Part shown: positions 27,117-35,027 of the stretch, one piece after another
How positions within the stretch are numbered: position 1 is the stretch's first letter
Layout of the letters: each line of letters starts with the position of its first letter
DNA from: Prochlorococcus sp. AG-347-J22
Lineage (GTDB): Bacteria > Cyanobacteriota > Cyanobacteriia > PCC-6307 > Cyanobiaceae
Length of the DNA stretch: 64,000 nucleotides
Reading direction: 5' to 3'
Assembly: GCA_003279005.1 (NCBI GenBank)
Contig: QCBY01000005.1
Coordinates: forward strand, 19,855-83,854
Notes under the pieces: generated by a model
The model's database searches: none
Told to the model about the DNA's origin: nothing
What the model saw: the letters and a program-made list of their open reading frames with translations, nothing else
Made by a program: the position numbers and the translations under genes

Positions 27117-28289
27117 TCAAAATTTATTTAAGGCTAATAAGATATCTGAGATTAAATCATTTGTATCTTCACAACCAATCGACAATCGTACAAGAGAATC
27201 ATCAATTCCTAGGAGATTTTTAGTTTTATCATCAATAGATGCATGAGTCATTGTTGCGGGGTGGCAAATTAAACTTTCAACTCCACCGAGACTCTCTGCT
27301 AATGAGAAATATTTGAGAGATTTACAAAATTTTAAAGTGTCGGCTTTGTTTAAGTTCAATTTAAGGGTGATCATGGAACCACCAGATTTCATTTGTAATT
27401 TTGCTAAATCAAATTGTGGATGTTTTTGATTAAAAGGATAAATAGCCTTACTAATGATCCTATGATTTTCAAATTCCTTAGAAATTATTTCTGCACTTTT
27501 TGTTTGTTGCTCGATTCTTAGAGGGAGAGTTTTAACTCCTCTTGTAATTAGCCATGAATCAAAGGGCGAGGGTTGAAGTCCTAAAGCTTTTTGAGAGAAA
27601 AGCATCTTACTATTCCATTCCTCATTATTAGTTAGTACTGCTCCACCAAGCGCATCACTATGTCCATTTATAAATTTGGTTGTACTTATTAGAGATAGTG
27701 TTGCTCCAAGTTCTAAAGGTTTTTGAATGAGAGCTGTAGTAAAGGTATTATCTAGAACCACAGGTATTTTGTATTTATTAGCTTCGTCACAGATCGATTT
27801 AATATCAAGTATTTTTAGCAGCGGATTTGTTGGACTTTCTAGCCATATTAAAGTTGGATGGAAGTCTTTGATTTTTTTGATACTTTCTTTATCTGTAAAG
27901 TCTGTGTATTGAGCTTCTACCCCAAATTTTTTGAAAATTTTTTCAAACATTCTTACCGTACAACCATAGAGATTAGACTCGCAAAGTATCTTATCGCCTG
28001 ATTTTAATGTGGATGTTATTGCAGTTACAGCACTTATTCCAGATCCAAAAACTGTACAGTATTCAGAATTTTCTATTGATTTCAGTATATTTTCTAGAAT
28101 TTTAAAATTTGGATTACCTGACCTGGTGTAATCAAAATTTTGTTTATTGCCATATTTAAAAGTTGATGTTGAGAAAATTGGAGGCATAATACAACCAGTC
28201 TCTTCGGAAAATGTTTTTCCATGATGAATGGACAAGGTTTTAACGCCAGGCTTTTTGATATTATTTTCCTCATTTCCCATTGTTTTCAA
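27117..28289 (-). CDS. Trans-sulfuration enzyme, cystathionine gamma-synthase/lyase family
   Basis: A 390-aa PLP enzyme of the Cys/Met metabolism family. Typical segments are FDYTRSGNPNFKILE, YGCTVRMFEKI, PVVLDNTFTTAL and SLISTTKFINGHSDALGG, where STTK holds the PLP lysine. The C-terminus has AESLGGVESLICHPATMTHAS, the substrate-binding loop. Candidate activities are cystathionine gamma-synthase, gamma-lyase or beta-lyase; motif reading cannot separate them. It heads the cluster with the long paralogue and cysK. Confidence 0.85.
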   Translation of the reverse strand: MKTMGNEENNIKKPGVKTLSIHHGKTFSEETGCIMPPIFSTSTFKYGNKQNFDYTRSGNPNFKILENILKSIENSEYCTVFGSGISAVTAITSTLKSGDKILCESNLYGCTVRMFEKIFKKFGVEAQYTDFTDKESIKKIKDFHPTLIWLESPTNPLLKILDIKSICDEANKYKIPVVLDNTFTTALIQKPLELGATLSLISTTKFINGHSDALGGAVLTNNEEWNSKMLFSQKALGLQPSPFDSWLITRGVKTLPLRIEQQTKSAEIISKEFENHRIISKAIYPFNQKHPQFDLAKLQMKSGGSMITLKLNLNKADTLKFCKSLKYFSLAESLGGVESLICHPATMTHASIDDKTKNLLGIDDSLVRLSIGCEDTNDLISDILLALNKF

Positions 28290-28296
28290 AATAAGA

Positions 28297-28333
28297 ATTA
28301 AATAAAATCTCTCATCTTATCGAGGAGAGATTT
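28297..28333 (-). terminator. Likely terminator of rpsD
   Basis: On the minus strand AAATCTCTC (28333-28325) pairs with GAGAGATTT (28313-28305) around an 11-base loop, followed by TTATTTAATT. It lies about 20 bases past the rpsD stop and before the next minus-strand gene. The T-run is interrupted, so termination may be partial. Confidence 0.5.
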
Positions 28334-28354
28334 AATAATCCAAAGAAAAATTTT

Positions 28355-28963
28355 TTAAACTTTTCTTGAATAGTATTCAACAACCAGCAGCTCGTTTATT
28401 TCAAGAGCAACCCACTCTCTATCACACTTGCCGTTTATTTTACCTGTTAATTTAGATTTATCTAACTCTATATGTGGAGGGACATTTGCTAAACCAGGGA
28501 ATTCAATATTTCCTTCAACAAGTTTTTTACTTGCTTTGTTTTCCTTAATGCTGATTAAATCTCCTGATTTACATTGGTAACCAGCAATATCAAGAACTTT
28601 GCCGTTAACAGTTACATGCCCATGATTTACTAATTGTCTTGAGCCTGGGATTGTTCCACCAAAACCTAATCTAAAACAAACATTATCTAATCTGTTTTCT
28701 AAAAGTCTAAGGAGGTTGGTTCCTGTAGAGCCTTCTTGGGCTCTAGCTTTTTTAACGTAACGAACAAGTTGTCTTTCAGAAACTCCATAGTTGAATCTAA
28801 GTTTCTGCTTTTCTTCTAGACGAATTGCGTATTCTGATCGCTTGCGACGGGCTTGGCCGTGCTGACCTGGAGGATTAGACTTCTTTGAAGATTTCCTAGT
28901 GAGACCTGGTAGTTCTCCCAAGCGACGCGTAACCCTTAATCTTGGGCCGCGGTATCTTGACAT
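28355..28963 (-). CDS. rpsD: 30S ribosomal protein S4
   Basis: A primary 16S rRNA-binding protein that nucleates 30S assembly. It begins [21 protein letters not shown], typical of cyanobacterial and plastid S4, and contains the S4 RNA-binding domain ([34 protein letters not shown], in the middle of the protein). Length 202 aa, full. It is a single-gene unit divergent from yidD. Confidence 0.98.
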   Translation of the reverse strand: MSRYRGPRLRVTRRLGELPGLTRKSSKKSNPPGQHGQARRKRSEYAIRLEEKQKLRFNYGVSERQLVRYVKKARAQEGSTGTNLLRLLENRLDNVCFRLGFGGTIPGSRQLVNHGHVTVNGKVLDIAGYQCKSGDLISIKENKASKKLVEGNIEFPGLANVPPHIELDKSKLTGKINGKCDREWVALEINELLVVEYYSRKV

Positions 28964-29058
28964 AAGTTTAAATTAAAATTGAGATTTGCAATAAATTGGT
29001 TAATTGATTAGATTCAATTAAACTAAATACTACTGAAAAGTTATTTTACATCATTAAA

Positions 29059-29295
29059 GTGATTAAAAGCATCAACAAACTACTTACATCTATACTTCTT
29101 TTGATGATCTCATTCTATCAAAAGTGGTTTTCGCCTTTTTTTGGACCAAGATGTAGATTTATTCCAAGTTGTAGTACTTATGGATACGAGGCCATTTCAA
29201 GGCACGGTCCTTGGAGAGGTGGATGGTTGACCCTTAGAAGATTAAGCAAATGTCATCCGTTAACTCCGTGCGGTTGTGATCCTGTTCCTGATTAA
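29059..29295 (+). CDS. yidD: Membrane protein insertion efficiency factor YidD
   Basis: A small amphipathic membrane-associated protein that assists YidC-dependent insertion. The DUF37 signature is clear: YQKWFSPFFGPRCRFIPSCS and YGYEAISRHGPWRGGWLTL, then RLSKCHPLTPCGCDPVP with conserved cysteines. Start GTG at 29059. The downstream glutaredoxin-like gene follows after four bases. Confidence 0.95.
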   Translation: MIKSINKLLTSILLLMISFYQKWFSPFFGPRCRFIPSCSTYGYEAISRHGPWRGGWLTLRRLSKCHPLTPCGCDPVPD

Positions 29296-29299
29296 GTGA

Positions 29300-29602
29300 A
29301 TGAAAATATTCATTTTTGTTAGGAAAGGTTGTTGCCTTTGCGAGACATTAAAAAATAAACTAACAAAAATAAACCTTAAAGAATTAAACCCTAAATTAGA
29401 AATCAATGAAATTGACATAGATAGGTTTGATTTGTACCAGGATAAATATAAAAAATTTGATAATGAAGTTCCTGTTGTCGCTATTAAAGAAAGTAAGTCT
29501 CAAAAAATTATTGAGTTACCTAGGATCTCTCCAAGATTGAAGGATGATCAATTAAAAAAATGGCTAGAAAAAAATATAAACATTGCTTTGTATAAGAATT
29601 GA
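29300..29602 (+). CDS. Glutaredoxin-like (thioredoxin-fold) protein
   Basis: A 100-aa thioredoxin-fold protein of the glutaredoxin-like/DUF836 type. The redox motif is a CCLC at residues 11-14 (RKGCCLCETLK), and the cis-proline appears in NEVPVVAI. It probably reduces disulfides or mixed disulfides in the cytoplasm; no partner is known. It is packed between yidD and murE with gaps of 4 and 7 bases, so likely transcribed with them. Confidence 0.85.
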   Translation: MKIFIFVRKGCCLCETLKNKLTKINLKELNPKLEINEIDIDRFDLYQDKYKKFDNEVPVVAIKESKSQKIIELPRISPRLKDDQLKKWLEKNINIALYKN

Positions 29603-29609
29603 TTAGAAG

Positions 29610-31148
29610 ATGAGATCAATAAAATTACATAAACTTCTATCTTTAGTAGAAATTGTTCCAACATCTGGGTTAATAAATCCAGAGATAACTAATATATCTT
29701 TTAATTCCAAAGAAGTGGAAAAAGGAACTTTATTTTTGGGGTTACCAGGATTAAATGTCGATGGAGGGAAATATTGGAGAGAAGCTATTGAAAATGGTGC
29801 AGAGGCAGCCATTATTGGTTCCAAAGCCAAAGAATTAACTGAAACTATTGATTGTGAAAGAGTTCTTGTTATCGACGAGACTTTAGGGGATCTTTTTTGT
29901 GGTCAAATAGTATCTGAGTTTTGGAATAGACCTTCAAGTAAACTTAAACTTATTGGTGTGACAGGTACTAATGGGAAAACAACAATAACTTTTTTATTAG
30001 AATATATTCTTAATAAATTAGGAAAAAAGACAGCTTTATTTGGAACATTATTTAATAGATGGCCAGGATATTCAGAGGTCTCTTCACATACAACTGATTT
30101 TGCGGATAAACTTCAAAAGAAATTAAATGCTGCAGTTAAAGCCGACTCTGAGTTTGCAATATTAGAAGTAAGTTCTCATGCTATTGCTCAAAATAGGATA
30201 TCAGGTTGTGAATTTAATGCAGCTATTTTTACAAATTTATCTCAAGATCATCTTGATTATCACTCAGATATGGAATCATATTTTCAGACAAAACGAAGAT
30301 TATTTTTCCCGCCTTACTTATCAGAAAAAAATGGGATAGCTGTTTTAAATTGCGATGACATTTGGATCTCAAACTTGCCAACTCATTTAAAAAAAAGATC
30401 GTCTTTAGTTTCTACAAAAAAGGTTAAGAGCGAGTTTAAAAATGAAGAATTATTTTATGTAACAGATAAAAAATTTACTGGAAATGGTTCCTCATGTATC
30501 TTTCATACCCCTAAAGAAAAAATTAACCTTTCTGTTCCACTAATTGGAGAGTTTAATTTAATGAATGTAATTCAAGCAATAACAATTTTGTATAAACTTA
30601 ATTTCTCTTTAAAAGATTTATCAAGATCACTAAAATCCTTTCCAGGTACTCCAGGGAGAATGGAGAAAATTGGTATTGATAATAACGATTTTTCAGCATT
30701 ACTACCAACTGTAATTGTTGATTATGCTCATACACCTGATGGATTAGAGAAAGTTTTGAAATCAATTAAAAAACTTTGTGAAGGAAAACTTATAACTGTT
30801 TTTGGATGTGGTGGAGATCGAGATTCTATTAAAAGGCCTTTAATGGGATCAATAGCTGAAGAGTTTTCTGATTACGTTTTTATAACATCAGATAATCCAA
30901 GATCAGAAGACCCCGAAAAAATAGTAAGTGAAATTTTAAAGGGTATTGAAAAAAGAGATCAAATAAAAATTGAAATTGACAGATTTATAGCAATAAAAGA
31001 ATCTATTGAATTTGCAAAAAAAGAAGATATTGTTTTAATTGCGGGTAAAGGACATGAAGATTATCAAATTCTTAATGATAGGATAATTGATTTTGACGAT
31101 AGAAAAATTGCTTATAAATTTTTACAAGAGAAAACTAAATCCAAATAA
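29610..31148 (+). CDS. murE: UDP-MurNAc-tripeptide synthetase (meso-diaminopimelate adding)
   Basis: Adds the third amino acid of the peptidoglycan stem peptide. The ATP loop is GVTGTNGKTTI (about 115-125), the central domain has the histidines and carbamylated-lysine region around LEVSSHAIAQNR, and the C-terminal domain has DNPRSEDP, the DNPR motif that specifies meso-diaminopimelate rather than lysine. At 512 aa it is full length. Seven bases after the glutaredoxin-like gene. Confidence 0.96.
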   Translation: MRSIKLHKLLSLVEIVPTSGLINPEITNISFNSKEVEKGTLFLGLPGLNVDGGKYWREAIENGAEAAIIGSKAKELTETIDCERVLVIDETLGDLFCGQIVSEFWNRPSSKLKLIGVTGTNGKTTITFLLEYILNKLGKKTALFGTLFNRWPGYSEVSSHTTDFADKLQKKLNAAVKADSEFAILEVSSHAIAQNRISGCEFNAAIFTNLSQDHLDYHSDMESYFQTKRRLFFPPYLSEKNGIAVLNCDDIWISNLPTHLKKRSSLVSTKKVKSEFKNEELFYVTDKKFTGNGSSCIFHTPKEKINLSVPLIGEFNLMNVIQAITILYKLNFSLKDLSRSLKSFPGTPGRMEKIGIDNNDFSALLPTVIVDYAHTPDGLEKVLKSIKKLCEGKLITVFGCGGDRDSIKRPLMGSIAEEFSDYVFITSDNPRSEDPEKIVSEILKGIEKRDQIKIEIDRFIAIKESIEFAKKEDIVLIAGKGHEDYQILNDRIIDFDDRKIAYKFLQEKTKSK

Positions 31149-31229
31149 AATTTCTTAAATAAATAAGAGAGATATTTGCGCAAATTAAAAGAAAAGTTTC
31201 TTAATATAATAAATATTTACTCTTCAAAA

Positions 31230-31934
31230 ATGAAAGGTTTAGCTTTGGTTGTTGGCTCTGGTGGAATTGGTACCCAACTAGCTACAGATCTGAGCAAAAG
31301 TGAAAAAGGATTGGATGTTGTTTTGTGTGGAAGAAAAAGTAAATTTAATTCTTTTTGGGAATTAGATATAGAGGATTCTCAATCACTTTTGCAGTTTAAA
31401 AGTAAAATTTCGAATCATTCTTCGAAATTAAGATTAGTTGTTAACGCTACTGGAAGACTTCATAGTGAAACTCTTAAACCAGAAAAAAGACTACAACATC
31501 TTGATAAAGAAAATATGATGGAAAGTTTTTCAATAAATGCCTTTTCTCCTATTTTATTAGCTAAAGCAATTGAAGAATTCATCCCAAAAGATAGTGATTT
31601 TAATTTTGCGACTATAAGTGCGAGAGTTGGTAGTATTGGAGATAATCAAACTGGAGGTTGGTATTCATATAGAGCTTCAAAATCTGCGCAAAATCAGTTT
31701 TTTAAGTCCTTAAGTATTGAGTGGGCTAGACGTTTCCCCAAAGCTACTGTTACATTGCTTCATCCAGGTACAGTTGATACTGACTTGTCTAGACCTTTTC
31801 ACAAGTTTGTTCCAGAACATAAATTATTTAGTAAAGAAAAATCATCTCAATTCTTGATCAATATTATTAAAAATCAATCACCAGCATCTACCGGAAAATT
31901 TATTGCATGGGATAGTTCAGAAATCCCCTGGTAA
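31230..31934 (+). CDS. Short-chain dehydrogenase/reductase (C-factor-like)
   Basis: A Rossmann-fold SDR. The cofactor loop is VVGSGGIGTQLA, and the active site shows ATISARVGSIGDNQTGGWYSYRASKSA with the YxxxK pair (Y and K five apart) and upstream Ser. The closest described relatives are C-factor and CsgA-like SDRs; the substrate is unknown. An in-frame TTG at 31176 would add 18 residues, but the ATG at 31230 gives the normal start just before the glycine motif. Its 3' end overlaps the convergent aminotransferase by 35 bases. Confidence 0.85.
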   Translation: MKGLALVVGSGGIGTQLATDLSKSEKGLDVVLCGRKSKFNSFWELDIEDSQSLLQFKSKISNHSSKLRLVVNATGRLHSETLKPEKRLQHLDKENMMESFSINAFSPILLAKAIEEFIPKDSDFNFATISARVGSIGDNQTGGWYSYRASKSAQNQFFKSLSIEWARRFPKATVTLLHPGTVDTDLSRPFHKFVPEHKLFSKEKSSQFLINIIKNQSPASTGKFIAWDSSEIPW

Positions 31935-33099
31935 TTTTTTTAATTTCTTCAGAAAGTAAATCAATTTCTTCGTCTGTTGTCATCTGATGCACGCATGCTC
32001 TAAACCATTTTGGGTCTTCTAAAACTCTAATCCAAATTTTCTTTTCTCCAAGTCTTTTAACAAAATTGTCCTTATCTTCAATATTTTTGATATCAAAACT
32101 AACTATCCCATTTAAGTATTTTTTTTCTAAAACTAACTCTATTTCGTTAAATTGATTTAAATTATCCCAAAGTTTTTCACTTAATCTTTTGATATTTTTG
32201 CTTTTTTCTTTCTCAGGGCAGTCTTTATCCAAAAGATCTAGAGAATTACGAAGACCTGCAAGTAATGGAATACAAGAGGTAGCTACTTCAAACTTTCTTG
32301 CATCTTCATGAAAAAGATTATCTGAAGGCTCATAAATTCCTTTTTCTTTTTTTAATGATTTCCAACCAATTATTGTTGGATCTGTTTCATGAATAAATCT
32401 ATCTGAGACATAAATAGCTCCTAGTCCTTCAGGCCCACATGCCCATTTATGAGAAGTTATGGAATATAAATCAGAATAAAAAACTTCTTCTTCGATTTTT
32501 ATATGACCAAAGGTTTGAGCACCATCAACAAGTAGATAAGAATTTTCTCGATTATTTTTTAATTCGATAGAAATTTGTTTTAAAGGAATTTTATATCCAA
32601 AGTTCCACAAAATATGAGAAATAATCAGGATCTTAGTCTTACTATTTAGATTTTTTGAAATCTCTAAAATTATATTTTCGTCGTTTAGATTTTTAATTTT
32701 TTGGATTGGAAAAATTTTGAATTTTAACTTATTTCTTCTGCAAAATTCTCTACTTGCAGCTACTACTCCAGGATGTTCACAGTCACTTATTAACAATTCT
32801 TCTCCCTCTTCTACTTTTATACCCCAAAAAGGCAAAATCATTCCAGAAGAGATATTCTCGGTTAAAGCTATATTTTTTGAATTAATGCCTAATTTTTTCG
32901 CAATAATTCTTTTTGTAGTCAATATTTCTTTATAAATAAAAGGCCACATATCATTTGTAAATGGGCCTAAATCTTGAATGATTTCCCAAGTTTTAACTAT
33001 TGCTTCTAGAGAAGATTTTGGTAATGGTCCTTGCCCTCCATAATTGAAGTAATATTTGTTTTTTAATGCAGGTATTTGATCTCTTAAATTAATTTTCAT
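31900..33099 (-). CDS. Class V aminotransferase (NifS/isopenicillin-epimerase-like)
   Basis: A 399-aa fold-type I PLP enzyme. LLVDGAQTFGHI carries the PLP-pyridine Asp and ITSHKWACGPEGLGAIYVS the Schiff-base lysine, as in the class V group (NifS, SufS, Egt/isopenicillin epimerase-like). I see no cysteine loop typical of SufS-type desulfurases near the C-terminus; RVLEDPKWFRACVHQMTT has one Cys in a different context. The actual reaction is unknown. The last 35 bases overlap the convergent SDR gene. Confidence 0.82.
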   Translation of the reverse strand: MKINLRDQIPALKNKYYFNYGGQGPLPKSSLEAIVKTWEIIQDLGPFTNDMWPFIYKEILTTKRIIAKKLGINSKNIALTENISSGMILPFWGIKVEEGEELLISDCEHPGVVAASREFCRRNKLKFKIFPIQKIKNLNDENIILEISKNLNSKTKILIISHILWNFGYKIPLKQISIELKNNRENSYLLVDGAQTFGHIKIEEEVFYSDLYSITSHKWACGPEGLGAIYVSDRFIHETDPTIIGWKSLKKEKGIYEPSDNLFHEDARKFEVATSCIPLLAGLRNSLDLLDKDCPEKEKSKNIKRLSEKLWDNLNQFNEIELVLEKKYLNGIVSFDIKNIEDKDNFVKRLGEKKIWIRVLEDPKWFRACVHQMTTDEEIDLLSEEIKKITRGFLNYPMQ

Positions 33100-33131
33100 T
33101 CAAATTTTAAAATTTAATTTCTTCAGAAGGG

Positions 33132-33926
33132 CTAAATATTCCCTACTAAAGTCACTGTTCTAAATTCAATATCTTCAATAACTTTCCAAGGTTCATTACT
33201 TCTCTCCGAGAATTCTAAGTTTTTAAACCCTAGATCTTGAAAATCATTTAGGAATTCTGGCTCATACCAAGCTCCACTAATACATCCTGTCCATAAATCA
33301 TGATCATTTTGCAATCTTATAGGAACTTTTTTACTTGAGACAATATCGCTTATGGCTATTCTTCCGTTATCTTTAAGTACTCTTTTTATATTTCTTAAAA
33401 GATTATTTCTAGATTCAGGATTTACTAAATTTAAAACACAATTACTTAAAATAATATCAACTGATTTGTCTGCAATTAACGGATTTAAATCTTTATCTAA
33501 TTCATCGAGATTTTCAATTGATCCTCTAAGAAATTCTGTATTGATAAAACCTATCTTTTCTGAAAATTTTTTGGAAGCAGATCTTGATAATGCAAGCATA
33601 TCAGGATTTTGATCAACCCCAATAACCTTACCCTTTTTCCCAACAATTTGAGAACAAATAAAGGCATTTTTACCGCTACCACTACCAAGATCTAAAACAA
33701 TATCATTCTTCCGTACGTACTTAGTTGGATCACCACATCCATAATCCCTTTCAATAACATCTTCAGGTATTGCTTCGAGTAAAATAGGATTAAAACCAAC
33801 AGGTGTGCAAAGACAACTCTCTTTTTCTAGTGCAGCAGAACCATACCTTTCTTGAATAGCATCTTTATGATCAAGACCTTTCAAATTTTTATTTGACTCA
33901 TTAGTTTCGCAGCAATTACTAGACAT
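33132..33926 (-). CDS. arsM: Arsenite methyltransferase-like (ArsM) protein
   Basis: An AdoMet-dependent methyltransferase of 264 aa with motif I VLDLGSGSGKNAF. It carries cysteines at the places used by ArsM enzymes: YGCGDP, SNCVLNLV and WTGCISGAWY, which together bind As(III). An N-terminal CC pair (5-6) and CLCTPVGF add more thiols. ArsM makes methylated arsenicals, a marine detoxification route. No arsR, arsB or arsC is adjacent, so regulation by arsenic is not shown here. It lies downstream of the strong terminator at 33960-33983. Confidence 0.82.
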   Translation of the reverse strand: MSSNCCETNESNKNLKGLDHKDAIQERYGSAALEKESCLCTPVGFNPILLEAIPEDVIERDYGCGDPTKYVRKNDIVLDLGSGSGKNAFICSQIVGKKGKVIGVDQNPDMLALSRSASKKFSEKIGFINTEFLRGSIENLDELDKDLNPLIADKSVDIILSNCVLNLVNPESRNNLLRNIKRVLKDNGRIAISDIVSSKKVPIRLQNDHDLWTGCISGAWYEPEFLNDFQDLGFKNLEFSERSNEPWKVIEDIEFRTVTLVGNI

Positions 33927-33958
33927 TAAAATAATTCTAATTTTTTATAAATATAGCC

Positions 33959-33983
33959 AAAAAAAAACCCCTAAGAAGGGGCT
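33959..33983 (-). terminator. Rho-independent terminator of the DUF4278 gene
   Basis: On the minus strand AGCCCC TTCTTA GGGGTT forms a short GC-rich stem followed by a run of T. It lies about 20 bases past the stop of the DUF4278 gene and upstream of arsM. It is the clearest intrinsic terminator in the window; the mirror strand also has a stem, with a weaker T-tract. Confidence 0.8.
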
Positions 33984-34001
33984 TTCTCTTTTGGAATTAA
34001 A

Positions 34002-34175
34002 TTATTTAGTGTATTTAGCACCTCTGTAATTTAATTCTGCCTTTTCATTACTTGAAGAAGCGTCATCCATTCTATTGGTGTATACGTTTCTTCTGTAGGT
34101 AAGTTCAACAAGTTGCTTTTGAGCAACTTTTTTATTTTGAACGTAGTTTTTACCTCTGTAAGTTAAAGTAGTCAT
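34002..34175 (-). CDS. DUF4278-type small protein with three YRG repeats
   Basis: A basic protein of 57 aa if it starts at the ATG at 34173-34175 (MTTLTYRGKNY). An upstream in-frame ATG at 34199 would add 8 residues but lies inside the leader. It contains three short repeats: LTYRGKNY, ELTYRRNVY and ELNYRGAKY, the DUF4278 signature. Family function is unknown. It is framed by its own promoter (34274-34303), a structured leader and a terminator, so it is a monocistronic unit. If the leader is a glutamine sensor, the peptide would belong to the nitrogen-status response. Confidence 0.8.
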   Translation of the reverse strand: MTTLTYRGKNYVQNKKVAQKQLVELTYRRNVYTNRMDDASSSNEKAELNYRGAKYTK

Positions 34176-34199
34176 GTTTCGATGTAACAAAACGGCCAT

Positions 34200-34250
34200 C
34201 CCCCGTTCCCTGGTATGACTCGAACTGCGCCCTCAATGAGGGTGAACGAA
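34200..34250 (-). promoter_or_regulatory. Candidate glutamine riboswitch (glnA / Downstream-peptide RNA-like)
   Basis: On the minus strand the leader of the DUF4278 gene folds with outer strands CGTTC (34248-34244) and GAACG (34208-34204) and a hairpin CCCTC/GAGGG (34242-34238 with 34234-34230), then a G+C-rich conserved-looking stretch CGCAGTTCGAGTCATACC. The CGTTCA ... GGAACG frame is shared with the glnA and Downstream-peptide RNAs, glutamine-binding aptamers of cyanobacteria, the second of which precedes short peptide genes. The match is from memory, and the internal part does not obviously carry the glnA GACGGAAGTAGG core. Confidence 0.5.
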
Positions 34251-34253
34251 AAT

Positions 34254-34267
34254 GTAGCTGTTGCTAC
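34254..34267 (-). other. Leader hairpin upstream of the riboswitch candidate
   Basis: GTAGC and GCTAC pair with a 4-base loop (minus strand GTAGCAACAGCTAC), immediately after the expected transcription start. It would stabilise the 5' end of the transcript or join the adjacent aptamer-like fold. Confidence 0.4.
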
Positions 34268-34273
34268 AATTTT

Positions 34274-34303
34274 ATTATAAACGTATTTTTGCCTTACTGT
34301 CCA
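34274..34303 (-). promoter_or_regulatory. Sigma-70-type promoter of the DUF4278 gene
   Basis: On the minus strand TGGACA (34303-34298) and TATAAT (34279-34274) are separated by 18 bases, five of six and six of six matches to the -35 and -10 consensus. Transcription would begin near 34266, giving a leader of about 90 bases before the ATG at 34175. This leader contains the hairpin and riboswitch candidate. Confidence 0.65.
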
Positions 34304-34430
34304 GGTTTCACAGAAAGATACAATTTTTTAATTTTTTTTTAATTATTATCTTAAGTTAATTTTATTATGATTTATAGCTAAAAGGTATTAGGTTTATAGT
34401 TGATTTCGGCTTTTTAATTAATTTGATTTT

Positions 34431-34691
34431 ATGACAGGATTTTTATATTTTTTGGGTAATACTTTAAGGTGGCCCGCTTTAAAACCAAAAGAATTTTTTT
34501 CTTTACATACTTATTTTATTATCATTTATTTGATAACTTTTACATTAAGTAAAAATGAAGTTAACCAATCAAATTTAGTATTTACGATTGGAATTTTAGC
34601 TCCACTCTTAATAGCTATAGGTCAAGGCCTTCCCATAAATTGCCTAGATTTTAAATCATCATTAACTAAAGAATTAAGCAAAGAGTCGTAA
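34431..34691 (+). CDS. Hypothetical membrane protein, 86 aa
   Basis: A small protein with two hydrophobic segments (about residues 27-40 and 48-66) and a short N-terminal amphipathic part (MTGFLYFLGNTLRWPALKP). I recognise no family. The FYF/RWPALKP start and placement between the DUF4278 and nfu genes are all that can be said. It runs convergent to nfu with a 18-base gap. Confidence 0.6.
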   Translation: MTGFLYFLGNTLRWPALKPKEFFSLHTYFIIIYLITFTLSKNEVNQSNLVFTIGILAPLLIAIGQGLPINCLDFKSSLTKELSKES

Positions 34692-34709
34692 AAATATTTT
34701 AAAAACAGC

Positions 34710-34955
34710 TCACAAAACTTGGACTACTTCGCTTATTTCAGGGATCATTTCTTTTAGCTTTCTTTCTATTCCCATTTTTAATGTCATGGTACTACTTGGG
34801 CAGCTTCCACATGCTCCCTGAAGTCTTACTTTTACAATGGGACCATCAATTTCTACTATTTCTACATTACCTCCATCTGATATCAAGAAAGGTCTCAGTT
34901 CATCTAAAACCGTTTCTACATTTTCATTTGTAAGTGGTAATGTTTCAGTACTCAT
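34710..34955 (-). CDS. nfu: NifU-like Fe-S scaffold protein (Nfu C-terminal type)
   Basis: An 81-aa protein equal to the C-terminal domain of NifU. The cluster-binding CxxC is in [16 protein letters not shown], preceded by [23 protein letters not shown]. In cyanobacteria this single-domain Nfu is the main Fe-S scaffold and feeds photosystem I and other Fe-S proteins. The length and start are typical. It is divergent from mqo. Confidence 0.94.
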   Translation of the reverse strand: MSTETLPLTNENVETVLDELRPFLISDGGNVEIVEIDGPIVKVRLQGACGSCPSSTMTLKMGIERKLKEMIPEISEVVQVL

Positions 34956-35027
34956 AATTTTAAATTAACTATATAATAAGCCTAGAAAAAAATGTGACTA
35001 ATTGCAAAAAAAAATAATTTTTCTGTT

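Noticed and set aside
34002..34199. Use of the upstream ATG at 34197-34199 as the DUF4278 start
   Set aside because: It lies directly at the edge of the aptamer-like leader, lacks a ribosome site and adds residues outside the family pattern; the ATG at 34173-34175 gives the typical MTTLTYRG start.
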